Below are positions 59,225 through 61,648 of a DNA stretch of 61,648 bases, piece after piece. Origin of the DNA: an uncultured Bacteroides sp. (GTDB lineage: Bacteria > Bacteroidota > Bacteroidia > Bacteroidales > UBA932). A program made the translations under genes and the position numbers. Position 1 is the first letter of the stretch. Each line of letters begins with the position of its first letter. Under the pieces are notes generated by a model, which made no database searches, was not told where the DNA came from, and saw nothing but the letters and a program-made list of their open reading frames with translations. Location of the stretch: assembly GCA_900546925.1 (NCBI GenBank), contig UREV01000013.1, positions 1 to 61,648 on the forward strand, read 5' to 3'.

Positions 59225-59836
59225 TCAGTACAACAGTAATCCTAAGACGCCTCCGGCCAAAATAATCTTAATCGGTCCCACCTTGAACACTAAGGAGGCC
59301 AGTAAGGCGGCTATAAATAAGAGCCAACTCTTGATGTCAGGGAAATTCTCTGACACCACTTCGACATTGACCTTAGAAAAAATAGGGAGCCCCTCCCAGC
59401 TGGTGCTGAACATCATGATGACGGCGGCAGCACCGATCAGGCCGACGACCGACGGGCGGAGCCAGCTCATCATGCTCTCGAACATCCGGTTTCCGCTGAA
59501 TTTCATGTAGAACTTCACGAGTGTGAGGACGATGATAAATGACGGGAGGACGACGGCTAAAGTCGCTGTAAATGAGCCTAATACGCCGAGCAAATGACTT
59601 CCTGTGGCATTGGCCAGAACTTCATATCCGACATAGGTGGCGCAGTTTATTCCGATAGGGCCGGGCGTCATCTGAGAAATCGCCACGATGTCCGTGAAAC
59701 TGCTCAGCGGAATCCATGAATGAGCCGTAACTACTTGTCCCTGAATGAGTGACAACATGGCATAACCACCTCCGAACGTAAACATTCCGATTACGAAGAA
59801 TGTGCAGAAAAGTTGTATTAAAACTATGATGGTCAT
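59225..59836 (-). CDS. Chromate transporter, second half
   Basis: A 203-residue membrane protein of the CHR family: FGGGYAMLSLIQGQ near the start and SQMTPGPIGINCATYVGYE in the middle. Split CHR transporters work as pairs of half-size subunits; the other half is 3 bp upstream at 59840. Proposed substrate is chromate, perhaps sulfate or another anion. The stop abuts the flippase stop in the convergent direction. Confidence 0.88.
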   Translation of the reverse strand: MTIIVLIQLFCTFFVIGMFTFGGGYAMLSLIQGQVVTAHSWIPLSSFTDIVAISQMTPGPIGINCATYVGYEVLANATGSHLLGVLGSFTATLAVVLPSFIIVLTLVKFYMKFSGNRMFESMMSWLRPSVVGLIGAAAVIMMFSTSWEGLPIFSKVNVEVVSENFPDIKSWLLFIAALLASLVFKVGPIKIILAGGVLGLLLY

Positions 59837-59839
59837 GGC

Positions 59840-60403
59840 TTATCGGGTTTGTTTTTCTTTGATTTTGGCGATGGAATACGCTATCACGAGAACGGTAATG
59901 ATTATATATATAGGAGAGATGTCCAGGAAAGCGACTAACACTAGACTGATGACGGATATCAGCCAGGCCGACAAAGACTTGTTCGACTTTCTCGCCATGG
60001 AAATCATAGGAGAGGCTATCAATGCCACCACTACAGGGCGGATGCCGCTGAAAATGCGGATCACGATGGGGTTGTCCTGAAAATTCGTGAAAGCCATCGC
60101 TATCGCCAGGATGATGAAGAAAGAGGGGAGCACGGAACCGACGGTCGCCGCGATGCTGCCTTTCAGCCCGCGAATCTTGTACCCCGCGAAAATCGAGACG
60201 TTGACCGCGAGAAGTCCTGGAGCGGATTGGGCCAATGCGATTATGTCAGGGAGTTCCTCGCCATCTATCCACTTTCTCTTCTCCATCTCATCCTTTATAA
60301 GAGGTATCATGGCATAGCCGCCTCCGATGGTGAATGCTCCGATTTTCATGAAAACTGAGAACAAGTCCAGGAGGGAGGTGTTGATATTTTCTGTTTTTTT
60401 CAT
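59840..60403 (-). CDS. Chromate transporter, first half
   Basis: A 187-residue membrane protein with the same CHR fold: AFTIGGGYAMIPLIKDEM, LAQSAPGLLAVNVSIFAGY. The two halves are homologous to the N- and C-domains of full-length ChrA. Transcribed with the second half from a promoter box at 60441-60448. Confidence 0.88.
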   Translation of the reverse strand: MKKTENINTSLLDLFSVFMKIGAFTIGGGYAMIPLIKDEMEKRKWIDGEELPDIIALAQSAPGLLAVNVSIFAGYKIRGLKGSIAATVGSVLPSFFIILAIAMAFTNFQDNPIVIRIFSGIRPVVVALIASPMISMARKSNKSLSAWLISVISLVLVAFLDISPIYIIITVLVIAYSIAKIKEKQTR

Positions 60404-60440
60404 TCTGAAAAGTCTTTGGGGACATTATTTTTTGCGACTG

Positions 60441-60448
60441 CAAAAATA
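60441..60448 (-). promoter_or_regulatory. -7 box of the chromate-transporter pair
   Basis: CAAAAATA on the plus strand reads TATTTTTG on the minus strand, 37 bp upstream of the start. Confidence 0.5.
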
Positions 60449-60539
60449 AGAATTCTTTGGCGAGGTGAGCTGATTTTAGCCTATTAAATCGTTATTTGTC
60501 GAAAATTTTAAGAAAAATCGAAAAAAAAGTTCGAAAAAA

Positions 60540-60570
60540 TTTGGAGGTAAAGAAAAAGTGCGTATCTTTG
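60540..60570 (+). promoter_or_regulatory. rRNA operon promoter
   Basis: -33 TTTG (60540-60543), a 19-bp spacer and -7 TATCTTTG (60563-60570): the full Bacteroidota consensus, about 145 bp upstream of the mature 16S rRNA. Confidence 0.8.
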
Positions 60571-60715
60571 CAGTCCGTTTGAGAAACGACGGAAGTTCAT
60601 TGATAATATTGAAAGACAAAGTACAAGTAGCAAGTACCGAAACGAAAATAATCGAGAGCGTTGATTTCTTTTAGGAATTGAGAATGTCGGGTTCAAGCTA
60701 AGAGATATAGAGATA
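60571..60715 (+). other. 16S rRNA leader
   Basis: Leader of about 145 nt between promoter and mature 16S. It contains GTACAAGTAGCAAGTAC (short inverted repeat). No gene. Probably processed away by RNase III. Confidence 0.6.

Positions 60716-61648
<933 letters not shown>

Overview
This window comes from the chromosome of a member of the Bacteroidota, most likely order Bacteroidales. Genus and species cannot be fixed from it. The evidence is the Bacteroidota promoter signature (-7 box TAnnTTTG, sometimes with a -33 TTTG) in front of many genes, a b558-type fumarate reductase/succinate dehydrogenase cytochrome b, a DAHP synthase-chorismate mutase fusion in a pheA-aminotransferase-tyrA-aroF operon, many short lipoproteins and a Bacteroidales-like 16S rRNA gene that runs off the right end.

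Region 1 (about 1-7340) is accessory and partly decayed. It holds unrecognised surface proteins, one in two conflicting frames, and two copies of a 12-bp-arm palindrome. An AT-rich stretch follows with a T4 Rnl2-type RNA ligase and two small genes, a HipB-like antitoxin whose hipA partner is reduced to a scar, a truncated IS4-family transposase, a candidate small RNA and an array of GGTACAAAATG repeats.

Region 2 (7370-14900) has a serine-type sulfatase, secreted and lipoproteins, a deoxynucleoside kinase next to an acyl-CoA synthetase, tRNA-Leu(UAA) and fabG. It ends in a scar where a truncated ECF sigma-factor gene is joined to the last part of a lacZ-type beta-galactosidase.

Region 3 (14884-28810) is the cell-shape and wall block: mreB-mreC-mreD-mrdA-rodA on the minus strand, ispD, an Lrp regulator, topA, then mrcA-ddl-prmC.

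Region 4 (28900-43420) carries a lipoprotein, a U32 peptidase-family protein, TPR and M16-like proteins, DUF3109 and DUF2007 genes, hemW, an M24 aminopeptidase, a YtxH/holin-like envelope operon and an orphan sdhC.

Region 5 (43520-53970) is core information and aromatic metabolism: pyrH-frr; pheA-aminotransferase-tyrA-aroF, preceded by what reads as a Phe/Tyr attenuator with an aromatic-rich 20-residue leader peptide; tatAC; rplM-rpsI-rpsB-tsf; and pfkA.

Region 6 (54068-61648) has dusB, lpxK, a lipoprotein peptidyl-prolyl isomerase, a polysaccharide flippase, a two-gene chromate-type transporter and the 16S rRNA with its promoter.

A MITE-like element of about 190 bp occurs three times (10276, 30135, 55103); the last copy has a 7-bp target duplication. 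The strongest candidate for something new is the aromatic attenuator. The RNA ligase cassette, the MITE family and an over-represented 7-mer (GTCAATG, about 52 hits counted by eye) come next.
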